Shown here: positions 16,404 through 25,698 of the stretch, piece after piece
How positions within the stretch are numbered: position 1 is the first letter of the stretch
Layout: the number at the start of each line of letters is the position of its first letter
Source: an uncultured Eubacteriales bacterium
GTDB lineage: Bacteria > Bacillota > Clostridia > Christensenellales > Aristaeellaceae
Assembly: GCA_902799045.1 (NCBI GenBank)
Contig: CADBZH010000001.1
Coordinates: 152,595-189,715 of the forward strand
Length of the DNA stretch: 37,121 nt
Direction: 5' to 3'
Translations under genes and position numbers: made by a program
The notes under the pieces: model-generated
Seen by the model: the letters and a program-made list of their open reading frames with translations, nothing else
The model's database searches: none
What the model was told of the DNA's origin: nothing

Positions 16404-19088
16404 ATGTTTTCTGTAGGCGACTACGCGCTGCACAAGAGAAGCGGACGCGCCGTTCAGATCATCGAAGTGAAGACGCTCTGGGGCATCACGACCTGTAAGG
16501 TCTACGATGCCCTGAGCAACACCGTACTCTCGGTGAGCGCGGAGGAACTCTCGGAGACGGGCACCCTGGCCGCCTCCGAGGATTCATTTGTGCGCTTCGT
16601 TGCCGCTTGGTGCCGAATTCAGAATGAGTTGGCCAACGGCATCGTGTTCGATGTCAGCGAATCCGTCATCCCGCTGCCCCATCAGCGCTACTGCCTGGAA
16701 CGCGCCATGGCTACCAATGAAGTGCGCTACATGCTCGCGGACGAGGTCGGACTTGGCAAGACCATCGAGGCGGGGCTGATCGAAAAAGAGCTGAAGACCC
16801 GCGGGCTCATTGAGCGCGTGCTGGTGGTGTGCCCCAAGGGCCTGATCACCCAGTGGGAAGCGGAAATGCAGGAAAAGTTCGGCGAGCGCTTCACCATCAT
16901 CACGCCGGACGACTATGCGACCCTGCGCAAGATTTACCCGGATGGGAATATCTATGAGCAATTCGACAACGTGATCACGTCGATGGATGCCATCAAACCG
17001 TTGGAGGAGCGCAAGGGATGGACAGCCGAGCGGATTGAAGAATACAACCGCGACCGCATCGAAGCCGTCGTCTCTGGTGGCTGGGATCTGATCATCATCG
17101 ACGAGGCGCACCGCGTCGCCGGTTCCACCAACGATGTGGCTCGTCACAAGCTGGGTGCGCTGTTGGCTCAGGCCAGCCCGAACCTTCTGCTGCTGACAGC
17201 GACACCTCATTCCGGAAAATCGGAGCCGTTCCTGCGCCTGATGCGCCTGCTGGACGATTCAGCGTTCCCGAATCAGAATGCCGTTGTGCGGGAGCAGGTT
17301 GCCCCATATCTCATTCGCACCGAGAAGCGCGAGGCCGTGGACAACGACGGCAATCCGCTGTTCAAGGCGCGCCACACGCAGATCATGCACGTACAGTGGG
17401 AGCTGCGGCATGACCTGCAGCGCCAGCTATACGAGGCGGTGACGGATTACGTCCGCGAGGGCTACAACCGCGCCATGAAGAAGAAGCAGGCGTACATCGG
17501 CTTTTTGATGATCCTGTTCCAGCGTCTGGTTTCCTCCAGCACCGACGCCATCGCCGATGCCATGCGCAAGCGCCTGTACGTGCTGGAGCACCAGAGTGAG
17601 ACCCTCAGCCAGACCGTCACCGAGGATATGCTGGAAGGCGAGATGGAGGGCTCCCTGGAGGATGCGCTGCACACCATGTCCTTAGACATGAAGCAGGAGA
17701 TCGCCCAGCTGGAGACGCTGCTCAAGCTTGCGGGCGGTGCGAAGGCACAATGCATGGATGCCAAGGCCGAGGTGCTGGTCGATCTGCTGGACAAGCTGCG
17801 CCGGAGCGATGAGCAGCCAAAGATCATATTGTTCACGGAATTCTGCGCGACGCAGAGGTCGCTTCAGCAGCTGTGTGAATTCAATGGCTTTACCACGACG
17901 CTGATCAACGGCAGCATGGCACTGGATGAGCGCAATGCGTCGTTGACGGCCTTCCGGAGGGAAAAGGATATCCTGATCTCCACCGATGCCGGTGGCGAAG
18001 GCCTGAACCTGCAGTTTGCCCACATCGTCATCAACTACGATCTGCCTTGGAACCCCATGAAGATCGAGCAGCGCATCGGTCGTGCCGACCGTATTGGACA
18101 GAAGCACGATGTCGAGGTGTTCAACTTCGTGCTGGAGGACACCATCGAGAACCGCGTCCGCACCGTGCTGGAGCAGAAGCTGGCCGTCATCTTCCAGGAG
18201 CTGGGCATCGACAAGCTGCAGGATGTACTGAATTCCGAAACAGCGGATCTGGACTTCACCCGGGTATTCATGAAATCCATCACCGAGCCCCAGTATGTGA
18301 ACTCCTTCACCAATGAGCTAAGCAAGGATGTTCAGAAGCAGGTCAACCAGGCCATGCAGGTGCAGGACGTGATCCGCGATGAGAAGCAGCTGCGCCCTGA
18401 TCCGGAGCTGGAGCGGCGACAGGACAGCTTCCACAGCATCATGCACGCCATGCTGCGGGAATACTACGCCTGGAAGCACATGGACGCCGACCTTCTGGCT
18501 GAGCAGCTGTTCCATGAGGATCTGAGCGTGTCCGATCCCCGAATCAGGGATATTCTGGGAGCCAGCCAGTATTGGCATCCGAAGGAGGGCGCTCCGGCAT
18601 TCCACATCGACGGGCTCACCATGGAGCGCGGCTGGTGGATGCTGTGGGAAGTCACGCTGGGGTCAGATGCCGAGGACAAGCGTATGCTGCCGATCTTCAT
18701 CAACGAGTCCGGCATCTATCGCCCGGCGTCCTCAAAGATCATATGGGATGAGATCCTTCGCGCAGGGAAGTCGCTTAAGATGCTGCCCAGCGAACCTCTG
18801 GGCGATGCCGAGATGAACGCGCTGATGGCCAAGGCATCAGATATCGCCGAGGACGCCTTCATCGAAATGCGCTCGGATTATAAGAAACGTCACGATGATG
18901 AATACCGCAAGCGCCGTTATGCCCTGACGCTGCGCATCGAAGCCGCGCGGAAGATCGGCATAGACAACATCCGAGTGTCGCGCATTAAGAAACTGGAAGA
19001 CCAGCTGGCCACCGTCACCGCAGAATACGAATTGAAGCAGAGCATTTGCCCGACTTTCCGGCCCATGCTGATCTGCGCTACGAGATAA
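16404..19088 (+). CDS. brxHII: BREX SNF2/DEAD-type helicase BrxHII
   Basis: The 894-residue superfamily 2 helicase or translocase of type 3 BREX probably moves along DNA at the expense of ATP. Motif I is DEVGLGKT (residues 113-120), motif II is DEAH (233-236), motif III is LTATPHSGK, and motifs V-VI are DAGGEGLNLQ and QRIGRADRIGQ. This is the RapA/SNF2-like layout. The C-terminal 300 residues are helical and charged, without a recognised domain. The start at 16404 has only a distant AAAGG, so translation may depend on coupling to pglXI, whose stop is 20 bases upstream. It overlaps nothing, and pglZ starts one base after its stop. Confidence 0.9.
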   Translation: MFSVGDYALHKRSGRAVQIIEVKTLWGITTCKVYDALSNTVLSVSAEELSETGTLAASEDSFVRFVAAWCRIQNELANGIVFDVSESVIPLPHQRYCLERAMATNEVRYMLADEVGLGKTIEAGLIEKELKTRGLIERVLVVCPKGLITQWEAEMQEKFGERFTIITPDDYATLRKIYPDGNIYEQFDNVITSMDAIKPLEERKGWTAERIEEYNRDRIEAVVSGGWDLIIIDEAHRVAGSTNDVARHKLGALLAQASPNLLLLTATPHSGKSEPFLRLMRLLDDSAFPNQNAVVREQVAPYLIRTEKREAVDNDGNPLFKARHTQIMHVQWELRHDLQRQLYEAVTDYVREGYNRAMKKKQAYIGFLMILFQRLVSSSTDAIADAMRKRLYVLEHQSETLSQTVTEDMLEGEMEGSLEDALHTMSLDMKQEIAQLETLLKLAGGAKAQCMDAKAEVLVDLLDKLRRSDEQPKIILFTEFCATQRSLQQLCEFNGFTTTLINGSMALDERNASLTAFRREKDILISTDAGGEGLNLQFAHIVINYDLPWNPMKIEQRIGRADRIGQKHDVEVFNFVLEDTIENRVRTVLEQKLAVIFQELGIDKLQDVLNSETADLDFTRVFMKSITEPQYVNSFTNELSKDVQKQVNQAMQVQDVIRDEKQLRPDPELERRQDSFHSIMHAMLREYYAWKHMDADLLAEQLFHEDLSVSDPRIRDILGASQYWHPKEGAPAFHIDGLTMERGWWMLWEVTLGSDAEDKRMLPIFINESGIYRPASSKIIWDEILRAGKSLKMLPSEPLGDAEMNALMAKASDIAEDAFIEMRSDYKKRHDDEYRKRRYALTLRIEAARKIGIDNIRVSRIKKLEDQLATVTAEYELKQSICPTFRPMLICATR

Positions 19089-19089
19089 T

Positions 19090-20550
19090 ATGCTCAGAGA
19101 TGAACTTTGGCAGAAAAGCGGAATCGAATTTGTGAACGCGCTGATCGTCTGGGATGCTGACGGGCTCTGGAAGCAGAGCGGCGTCGATGCCCTGGCGACA
19201 GAGCGCGGTTTTGTGTGCCATGAGGCTCCGGATTCCCTGGAACTGCGGTGGCTGTATGAGAAGAAGATCCTGCAGGAGAATGAAAAGTGCGTGATCCTGT
19301 ACGGCGCGGATTATATTCCCTGGGACATCGGCAAGCACCTCACTGTATTCGATGCATCGCTGGATGGTGTGTTTGGCCTGCTGGATACGGCTGTGCTGCG
19401 CACATTCAAAAACATCAATCTTGATCTCCTGAGTGTGGCCTACAGGGATCTGTACGCGCCAGTCGGCAAGGATGACACCGAGGATTTCTGCTGTGGCACG
19501 ATCTGGAAAAGCGAGTACCTTCGCACCCTTGCGGGAGAGTACATGCAGGAATGTGAAGAGCTGCTTAAAAAGCCGCCAATGCGGGACGATTGGATGCACG
19601 TGGCCGACAGGCTGGGATTCATACTGCTGTCTGAACGGTTGGATGCCGCGCCGGATGGGTTCCGGGAATGGTATGACAGAGCTTCTGCTGTCTTCCTTCA
19701 GTGGATGCAGTCTGACTATCGATACCTGTCCGGTACACCTACGAAGCGTCAGCCTTTCCTGATGAACCAGGCATTGGACTATATCCGCCGCAACAGTTCA
19801 GGCAAGGTGGCGCTGGTTGTGATGGACGGCATGAGCTTCGCCGACTTCCACATGATCCTGAGGGATCTGGCGCACAGTGAGCTCTCACTTCAGTACACCG
19901 GCCTGTTCAGCTTTGTACCTTCGATCACCTCTGTGGCCAGACAATCGCTGTTCTCCGGGAAGCTGCCTGCGGAGCATCCAAAGCCCTTTGACCTGGCCAA
20001 CGAGGAGAAACAGTTCCGGGCCTACTGGCAGGCGCATGGCATCAAAGATAAGGACACCTTCTATGCCAAGGCGGAAGAGCCAGAGTGGCCGGAGAATACG
20101 AAGGTTGCTGGGATCGTCGTCAATATTGTGGACGATCTGATGCATTTAGAGATCCAGGGCAACAAGGGCCTGTATGCTGCGCTGTGCACCTGGCTGGATT
20201 CAGGAAAACTTGCGCGACTCCTGGGACGTCTTGCAAAAGACGGCTTTACGATATACATGACCGCGGACCATGGAAACACTGCAGCCATTGCACAGGGGCG
20301 CTTTTCAAAACCGTCTGTCATCATGGAAAACGCCAGCCGCCGCGCGGCAATTTATCAGGCCTTTGCAGGTGCAGAAGAGCTTGCTAAATTCTCCGTGGTA
20401 GAGTATACTGGTCCCTACCTGCCCAAGGGGTATCGGTATTTTACCTTCGCACCGCATACCTGCTATGGACAGACAGATACAGAATACATTTCACACGGAG
20501 GCATGACCATTGAAGAGATGATCGTACCCTTCGTCAGAATAGGAGATTAG
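19090..20550 (+). CDS. pglZ: BREX PglZ, alkaline-phosphatase-superfamily protein
   Basis: The 486-residue protein carries the PglZ domain common to all BREX types. Metal-binding motifs of the phosphatase superfamily are visible: VVMDGMSFADF with Asp246, and TADHGN with Asp393/His394. The N-terminal 200 residues are a helical region without a known name. It is shorter than the roughly 800-residue PglZ of type 1 systems, but no frameshift or truncation is seen. The start ATG lies one base after the brxHII stop with no clear ribosome binding site, implying translational coupling. The biochemical role of PglZ in defence is unsettled. Confidence 0.9.
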   Translation: MLRDELWQKSGIEFVNALIVWDADGLWKQSGVDALATERGFVCHEAPDSLELRWLYEKKILQENEKCVILYGADYIPWDIGKHLTVFDASLDGVFGLLDTAVLRTFKNINLDLLSVAYRDLYAPVGKDDTEDFCCGTIWKSEYLRTLAGEYMQECEELLKKPPMRDDWMHVADRLGFILLSERLDAAPDGFREWYDRASAVFLQWMQSDYRYLSGTPTKRQPFLMNQALDYIRRNSSGKVALVVMDGMSFADFHMILRDLAHSELSLQYTGLFSFVPSITSVARQSLFSGKLPAEHPKPFDLANEEKQFRAYWQAHGIKDKDTFYAKAEEPEWPENTKVAGIVVNIVDDLMHLEIQGNKGLYAALCTWLDSGKLARLLGRLAKDGFTIYMTADHGNTAAIAQGRFSKPSVIMENASRRAAIYQAFAGAEELAKFSVVEYTGPYLPKGYRYFTFAPHTCYGQTDTEYISHGGMTIEEMIVPFVRIGD

Positions 20551-20551
20551 C

Positions 20552-21262
20552 ATGGCAGAAAGAATTGGAATGTCCAAGCCCATCAAATTGGAGTGGCTTC
20601 ACGATACCGCAATGTATGCAGTAAGTGGACTGGGTAGAAAAGAAGCTGGCGAGGAGCTGAATAAGAGCATCGGTCAGTTCATCACGAATGCCGTTAATAT
20701 CAAACAAACCCGAATCATCCTGCTGAACACATGGTATAATACGTCCCCCAGAATGCTGGAAGAGGCAAAAGCGGTTTATCCCTATGTGTCCTCCGATGAA
20801 AAGATGGCAATCCATTATGCACTTCTGGCGGATCAGTACCAGGTGTTTTATGATATGGCCGATGTGCTGGGGCATCTCTTTGAATATCGTCCGGTGGCCA
20901 GTGCAACACAGATCAAAGAAAAGATGTATGATAAATGGGGCAAGCGCCCCATGCTGGATACAGCGCTTTCGAAGAACCTCAAATCCTTCAGAGAGATGGG
21001 CATACTGTCATCTGCGGAAAAAGCTACTGACTATACTTGCATCAAGCACAGGATCACAGATGTGCACGTCGTCGGCTTGCTGCTCCAGGCATTTCTGAAG
21101 AACAGCGCCCAGGACTATATTAGTTGGGCGTCATTCCTGATCAGCCCATTCATGTTTCCGTTTGAAGTCAGCGGAGTAGATGAATCGCACATGGCCAGCC
21201 TGCCATACATCGACCTCAACCGATTTGACAACAACGTCGTTATTTCGGTGAAACATGAATAA
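20552..21262 (+). CDS. brxA: BREX BrxA (DUF1819-type)
   Basis: The 236-residue protein is the last gene of the operon, the place of brxA in type 3 BREX. It is predominantly helical, with segments such as ILLNTWYNTSP and KMAIHYALLADQYQVFYDMADVLG, a winged-helix-like part (VASATQIKEKMYDKWGKRP), and a C-terminal FPFEVSGVDESHM stretch. Type 1 BrxA proteins of this family bind DNA. The start at 20552 has AGGAG 6 bases upstream, inside the end of pglZ. A terminator follows. Assignment rests on size, fold pattern and gene order. Confidence 0.78.
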   Translation: MAERIGMSKPIKLEWLHDTAMYAVSGLGRKEAGEELNKSIGQFITNAVNIKQTRIILLNTWYNTSPRMLEEAKAVYPYVSSDEKMAIHYALLADQYQVFYDMADVLGHLFEYRPVASATQIKEKMYDKWGKRPMLDTALSKNLKSFREMGILSSAEKATDYTCIKHRITDVHVVGLLLQAFLKNSAQDYISWASFLISPFMFPFEVSGVDESHMASLPYIDLNRFDNNVVISVKHE

Positions 21263-21267
21263 AGCGT

Positions 21268-21305
21268 GTGGTGCCGCCCAACAGGACGGCACCACGGTAT
21301 TTTAG
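21268..21305 (+). terminator. Terminator of the BREX operon
   Basis: GTGGTGCCG (21268-21276) and CGGCACCAC (21287-21295) form a 9-base-pair stem followed by GGTATTTTAG and further T residues. It separates the rightward BREX operon from the converging DNA polymerase gene. Confidence 0.75.
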
Positions 21306-23284
21306 TCTTTTTTGTAGAACATGGTCTCGTACCCATCCGCCCTGAGCTTGATGCCCGGCAGCCACGGCGGCGTCCGGCCCATCTGCTCACAGATGGCGTC
21401 CAGCGAAACTCCCGACGAGCATTCAATGATAAGCTCGTCATGCACATGGGCCACGATGAAGCAGTGACTGAGTGTCCGCATGGCGTATGCCAGGATGTCT
21501 CTCGATATCGCCTGGGTGATGTTCTCGACGAGCTTTGGGCCATAGCTTTCGATTCGGCACCAACGCTTCATGTTCCCGGCTCCCTCGTAGGTGATGGACT
21601 CGCCACCGAACTTATTTGTGCCGATACGAGGCTTGACGTAGCTCAGCCTGCGGCCTGACGGCAGCTCGATAAACAGCATGCCGCTCTTGTAGATGAAGCG
21701 CAGACCGTGTGTTTCGGTTTCAGTGCGCATCCGGATCGCGGTCTTCGCGGCCCTGTCCACAGCCCACCAGAACGCCACGATGTGTGGATTGGACGCCCGC
21801 CACGCATCCACCAGCGGCTGGAGCTCCTCCTCTGTCAAACCCATGTCCAGTGCGCCCATCGCCCGCAGTGCGCCGACACCGCCGCCGTAGCCCAGGGCCA
21901 GCTCGGCGACCTTGCCCTTCTGCCTGAGGTGACCGTTGACGCCGTGCTTTTCGACGGGGACGCCGAACATCTGACTGGCAGAGGCGCAGTAGATGTCGCC
22001 GTTGCTGGCAAAGACATCCAGCCGCCACTGCTCCCCTGCAAGGAAGGACAGTACCCGGGCCTCAATGGCGGAAAAGTCGCTAACAATGAATTTCCTACCG
22101 GTTGACGGGATGAAAGCCGTTCTCACCAGCTGCGACAGGGTGTCCGGCACATCGTTATACAACATGCGTATCGCGTCGTAGTCACCCCGGCGCAGAAGCT
22201 CACGCGCATTCTCCAAATCGGGAAGATGGTTCTGGGGCAGGTTTTGCAGCTGGATCAGCCGCCCGGCCCAGCGTCCGGATCGCGCAGCACCGTAGAAAAA
22301 GAACATGCCACGGGCGCGACCGTCGGCGCAGGCACAGTCCCGCATCGCCGTGTACTTCTTCACGCTGGACTTGGAAAGCTGGAGCCTGAGCGTCAGCACC
22401 TTCTGCAGCTCCGGTGGCGCCTCCCTGATCATGGCGGCTACTGTCTTCTTGCCCAGTGTGTCTGTTTCAACACCGCACTTCCCCAGCCATTCCTTCAGCT
22501 GCGCGGCGCTATTGGGGTTATCCAGATTCGTCAGCTCCCGCATGGCGTCCATGAGCTCCGTTCTGGAGCGCTCATCCATTTCAATGGCGTGGTCGACGAC
22601 CAGACTGTCAATGGCGATGCCCCGATCGTTGATCTCCTCGCTCAAATGGTATTCATCCCAGACGAAGTCCGGCACAGGGTATTTCTGAAGACGGCTGCGT
22701 ATGGCCTGCTCCACTTCCACATCGCGAGCATTGTACTTTTTAAACAGTTCCCACTTCACCCTGTCATCCTCGGGGCGATTCCTGGTTCTGCCGCCGTTGG
22801 CGATGGTGGGCCTGCATGGTGTACAGAAATAGCGAACCAGATCCTTGCCTTCGGCGAGCTTCTGTTCGTCAAGCTTCAGTATGGCCCCCACGTCCTTCAA
22901 TGAAAGCGGGAGTCCCATATACGCAGACCACACCATGGAGCAGCGCCAGGACGCCGGATCCAGATAGTTGCCGACTGTGTCCTCCGGGATGCTGTAGCTC
23001 ACGAAGCGTTCCGGATAATGCTGCCGCAGCCAGTGCGAGAGGCACACGCGCTCAAAGGCAGCGTTATGGGCCCACTTGGTGACGCTGTCGTCGGACAGCG
23101 CAGAGAGCACATCCTCGGGGAGGCTCTCCCCGGCGCAGAGATCGATAACCTGGACGGGCCCATCATCAACGGAATAGCCAAACAACATGATTTCGAACTG
23201 CGGTGATTCGCAGTAGCGATACACGCCACACTTTCCCAGATCGACATCACTATAGGTTTCAATATCGATTTCCAATGTTTTCAT
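21302..23284 (-). CDS. Phage family A DNA polymerase with 3'-5' exonuclease
   Basis: The 660-residue polymerase replicates the phage genome. The exonuclease domain begins with EIDIET (Asp7, Glu9) and has KWAHNAAFE. Polymerase motif A is SDFSAIEARV with Asp403, motif B lies in RQKGKVAELALGYGGG, and motif C is HVHDELI with Asp616/Glu617. It is about the length usual for clostridial phage polymerases and lacks a 5' nuclease domain. I chose ATG at 23284, with GGAGG upstream; an in-frame ATG four codons earlier overlaps that site. It is the last gene of the leftward replication operon. Confidence 0.95.
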   Translation of the reverse strand: MKTLEIDIETYSDVDLGKCGVYRYCESPQFEIMLFGYSVDDGPVQVIDLCAGESLPEDVLSALSDDSVTKWAHNAAFERVCLSHWLRQHYPERFVSYSIPEDTVGNYLDPASWRCSMVWSAYMGLPLSLKDVGAILKLDEQKLAEGKDLVRYFCTPCRPTIANGGRTRNRPEDDRVKWELFKKYNARDVEVEQAIRSRLQKYPVPDFVWDEYHLSEEINDRGIAIDSLVVDHAIEMDERSRTELMDAMRELTNLDNPNSAAQLKEWLGKCGVETDTLGKKTVAAMIREAPPELQKVLTLRLQLSKSSVKKYTAMRDCACADGRARGMFFFYGAARSGRWAGRLIQLQNLPQNHLPDLENARELLRRGDYDAIRMLYNDVPDTLSQLVRTAFIPSTGRKFIVSDFSAIEARVLSFLAGEQWRLDVFASNGDIYCASASQMFGVPVEKHGVNGHLRQKGKVAELALGYGGGVGALRAMGALDMGLTEEELQPLVDAWRASNPHIVAFWWAVDRAAKTAIRMRTETETHGLRFIYKSGMLFIELPSGRRLSYVKPRIGTNKFGGESITYEGAGNMKRWCRIESYGPKLVENITQAISRDILAYAMRTLSHCFIVAHVHDELIIECSSGVSLDAICEQMGRTPPWLPGIKLRADGYETMFYKKD

Positions 23285-23304
23285 ACACGCCTCCATATGA
23301 ATTT

Positions 23305-23336
23305 GGGCGACAGGCTTTGACCTGCCGCCCTTTTTT
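23305..23336 (+). terminator. Terminator-like hairpin facing against the operon
   Basis: GGGCGaCAGG (23305-23314), a 6-base loop and CCTGcCGCCC (23321-23330) are followed by TTTTTT on the plus strand. It lies between the DUF2815 and polymerase genes, both on the minus strand, so the T-run would stop antisense rather than operon transcription. On the minus strand it would be a hairpin ahead of the polymerase ribosome binding site. Confidence 0.5.
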
Positions 23337-23345
23337 GTCTGCCCA

Positions 23346-23909
23346 TCAATCGAGGAAGTCGTCCTCTTCCTCCGTGCTGAAATCCTCCTCGGCGCTGGAC
23401 TTGCCGCCCAGATGCTCGCCATCGCGGATCTTCTGCAAGTTGTTAAGGCTGCAGGCGATACCACGGTTGCCATTGCTGTTGAAGGCATAAAAGTTCACGC
23501 TGGCGCGACCGTATACACCGCTGTAGACCTCCGAACGCTCGAGAATCGGCTGGCAATCCGCATCGACGATGCCGGGGGCCGTGTTGCTGTTGGCATTCAT
23601 GAAGTAGCTGTTCGCGTAGGCCGGATCATCCGGGCGCTCCTTATCGCCGTCGCGCAGCGGCAGCTTGATCGCATCCATCGACGGGACACTGCGGCTGTTG
23701 CCCTTCAGCTTGGCCTCGCCCTCGCGGTACGCGGCTTCGATGGCCGCCTTGATCTTGGCCACGGTCTTGGTGTCGGACTTCGGGATGATCAGGGAGACGC
23801 TGTATTTCGGAGCGCCGCCATTGATAGACTTGGGCTCCCAGGCGTTGACGTAGGACCAGCGGGTGTTGACTCCGGTGACGACCTTCAGGGGATTGTTGCT
23901 CTTAGACAT
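23346..23909 (-). CDS. DUF2815 protein (probable phage single-stranded DNA-binding protein)
   Basis: The 187-residue protein belongs to DUF2815, found beside phage polymerases and related in pattern to single-stranded DNA-binding proteins. Typical segments are VTGVNTRWSYVNAWEP at the N-terminus, YSVSLIIPKSD, and VNFYAFNSNGNRGIACSLNN. The C-terminus is very acidic (EEDFSTEEEDDFLD), a common feature of such proteins that recruit partners. The start at 23909 has GAGGAGG upstream; the frame continues open without a signal. It lies between the DUF2800 nuclease and the polymerase genes in one operon. Confidence 0.88.
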   Translation of the reverse strand: MSKSNNPLKVVTGVNTRWSYVNAWEPKSINGGAPKYSVSLIIPKSDTKTVAKIKAAIEAAYREGEAKLKGNSRSVPSMDAIKLPLRDGDKERPDDPAYANSYFMNANSNTAPGIVDADCQPILERSEVYSGVYGRASVNFYAFNSNGNRGIACSLNNLQKIRDGEHLGGKSSAEEDFSTEEEDDFLD

Positions 23910-23925
23910 GATCTTGTCCTCCTCA

Positions 23926-25047
23926 TTATTCATTGAAATCTGTGGTTGCGGTATTGTACTCAGGGCGCTTGTCGCTCTCCCTGACGAGCACGGGTTTTCC
24001 GGACGGTTTGTAAACGAGCGGACCAAGAATGCGCTCGAATTCCTTCTTGCCCAGAAGTGCGGTCATGTCCGTGATGCCCCGCAGCTTCTTCTCATAGGGG
24101 TCTTTGCCTTCTGCGGCGACGGCGTTCGCCACGGCGGCTTCGTCGGTGTACTTCCGGGTGGATCGGCCTTCGACCACTTTGAAGCCGTCGTATTTGACAC
24201 CGTGCAGCGCCTCGGCCAGTGCATACGCCTTGATGTCATCCGCCCAGGAGACCAACTGATCGATGCGCTCCAGAATGGCGGCGATCTCTGTGTCTTCCAG
24301 GAGCTCGGGCTTCTCGAAATCATACCTGGCGAGCTCCAGGTTGTATTCGGCGCGCTTCCGGCAGTTGGCCTTAGCCTTACAGAACTGACAGTGGTCGCCG
24401 GCCTTGAACTCCCCCTTGCCATCAAAGGCCAGTTTTGCGGCGGGCACCAGGATTTCTGTGGCCCACTTGAGCAGCTCATCTTTCGCGATCTCCCATGTGC
24501 TGACGTTGTCGCGCCGCGGCTGGAAAATCGTCATGCTGACGTGGTCAAAGTCGTACAGGCTGTCGAGCAGTTCCAGGGCTCCCAGGGCGTACAGCATCAT
24601 CTGAGGGTTGTGGTCGGCAGATACGAGGACCCCGACGCCGTACTTGAAATCGACGATGTGCATAACCCCGTCGGCGACAATGATGCAGTCGCCGCGACCG
24701 AAGCCCTCCTTGATGTACCTGGAGAGATCCAGACGCTGTTCGACGAGCACCGATGGGTCCGGGCAGCTCTCCTTGATGCCCGTGATGGTCTCCATCACGA
24801 ATGTGGCGTAATCCTCACAGCACCGTTCCATCTCGGTGTCGTAGAAAGCAAGGTGTTCCCGGGGGTCGTCACATTCCTGCCCAAGCGCGGTCAGCAGCTT
24901 GTATTCACACAACTCGTGGGCATCCGATCCCTGCTGGGAATACTTGCTGCCGTTGTCCTCATACTGGGCAGCCAGCCTTGCCGCCGGTGGACAGTTGAGC
25001 CAGATGTGCGCCGATGACGGAGAGAGGAGTGCATGCTGACCAGCCAT
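23926..25047 (-). CDS. DUF2800 protein, PD-(D/E)XK (Cas4/AddB-like) nuclease
   Basis: The 373-residue protein belongs to DUF2800, a phage nuclease group of the PD-(D/E)XK superfamily. The N-terminal HALLSPSSAHIWLNCPPA and GSDAHELCEYK are characteristic. The nuclease core shows HIVDFKYG (D-x-K). Cys19 and a cluster Cys220, Cys223, Cys229 are arranged like the iron-sulfur cysteines of Cas4 and AddB. It probably processes DNA ends during phage replication or recombination. Start at 25047 overlaps the upstream stop by one base (TAATG), with GGAGG in the upstream gene. Confidence 0.88.
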   Translation of the reverse strand: MAGQHALLSPSSAHIWLNCPPAARLAAQYEDNGSKYSQQGSDAHELCEYKLLTALGQECDDPREHLAFYDTEMERCCEDYATFVMETITGIKESCPDPSVLVEQRLDLSRYIKEGFGRGDCIIVADGVMHIVDFKYGVGVLVSADHNPQMMLYALGALELLDSLYDFDHVSMTIFQPRRDNVSTWEIAKDELLKWATEILVPAAKLAFDGKGEFKAGDHCQFCKAKANCRKRAEYNLELARYDFEKPELLEDTEIAAILERIDQLVSWADDIKAYALAEALHGVKYDGFKVVEGRSTRKYTDEAAVANAVAAEGKDPYEKKLRGITDMTALLGKKEFERILGPLVYKPSGKPVLVRESDKRPEYNTATTDFNE

Positions 25048-25343
25048 TACAACGCCTCCACATCCGCGATGATCACCGCATAGTATTTGGGGTCCAGCTC
25101 GGAGAGCTTGTCCGCACCGTACTTGTGGAGCAGATCCTTCACAGCGGTGGTGTGTCCGCTGCGGGACTTATCCGCCAGGATGGCCCTGACATCCGTAAAG
25201 CTGTAGGTCTTCTCCGGCTCCTTCGGCACCTCTTCTTCGCCAGCGGAGAAGAGCGCCGCCAGGGTCTCCGAGATGGAGATCAGGGTTTCGCCGCAGCGCC
25301 TGAGCTCGCTCAGCTCCGCCGCGAGTTCCGACATCTTTGACAT
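25047..25343 (-). CDS. Small phage replication-operon protein, unknown function
   Basis: The 98-residue protein has an N-terminal helical part (LAAELSELRRCGETLISISETLAAL), then a short conserved-looking domain (YSFTDVRAILADKSRSGHT, then LLHKYGADKLSELDPKYYAVI). Proteins of this shape are common directly before DUF2800 genes in clostridial phages. I do not recognise a function. GGAGGTG precedes the start. It overlaps the upstream gene by 34 bases and the downstream one by one base, as in a tightly packed operon. Confidence 0.75.
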   Translation of the reverse strand: MSKMSELAAELSELRRCGETLISISETLAALFSAGEEEVPKEPEKTYSFTDVRAILADKSRSGHTTAVKDLLHKYGADKLSELDPKYYAVIIADVEAL

Positions 25344-25582
25344 GTGTATTCACCTCCGTCGTCGTCCTCATCATCGTCGTCGTCGATTTCCATGAGCGCC
25401 TCGATTCCCGCCTTCACAATCTGAACCGTCCTGGCCAGCGCGAGCAGGATGTCGTGGGTGATCGCGCACTTCTGCGTGAGGCGATCCACCGCGCAGTCGA
25501 TGCAGTCGACCGTGTCCAGCACATCCCCCAGGAGGCTGCGCTCTTCGTCGCCGCAGCGTGCGGCATTCCTCTGATTTGCCAT
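25310..25582 (-). CDS. Small acidic phage protein, unknown function
   Basis: The 90-residue first gene of the leftward replication operon begins MANQRNAARCGDEERSLLG. It has a helical middle with CIDCAVDRLTQKC, then a run of Asp/Glu (IDDDDDEDDDGG), and ends with a CQRC pair. The cysteines could bind metal. I chose ATG at 25582, with AAAGGA about 12 bases upstream; a GTG at 25591 is too near that site. No function is recognised. Confidence 0.65.
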   Translation of the reverse strand: MANQRNAARCGDEERSLLGDVLDTVDCIDCAVDRLTQKCAITHDILLALARTVQIVKAGIEALMEIDDDDDEDDDGGEYTCQRCRNSRRS

Positions 25583-25628
25583 GATTGGCACCGTCCTTTC
25601 CGAGGGCTTCAGAGCCCTCTGATGTAAT

Positions 25629-25656
25629 CAGGACAGCGGAGCGGGTTTTAACGAAA
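25629..25656 (-). promoter_or_regulatory. Bipartite site copy, proximal leftward (variant)
   Basis: On the minus strand: TTCGTTAAA, 10 bases, CTGTCCTGA. It matches the consensus GTCGTTAAA-N10-ATGTCCTGT at 15 of 18 positions with the same gap. Its end lies 47 bases before the first gene of the leftward operon. Confidence 0.6.
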
Positions 25657-25698
25657 GAACTTTGATCGGGCCGTTTGCCTCCCCGCCATCCACAAGTA

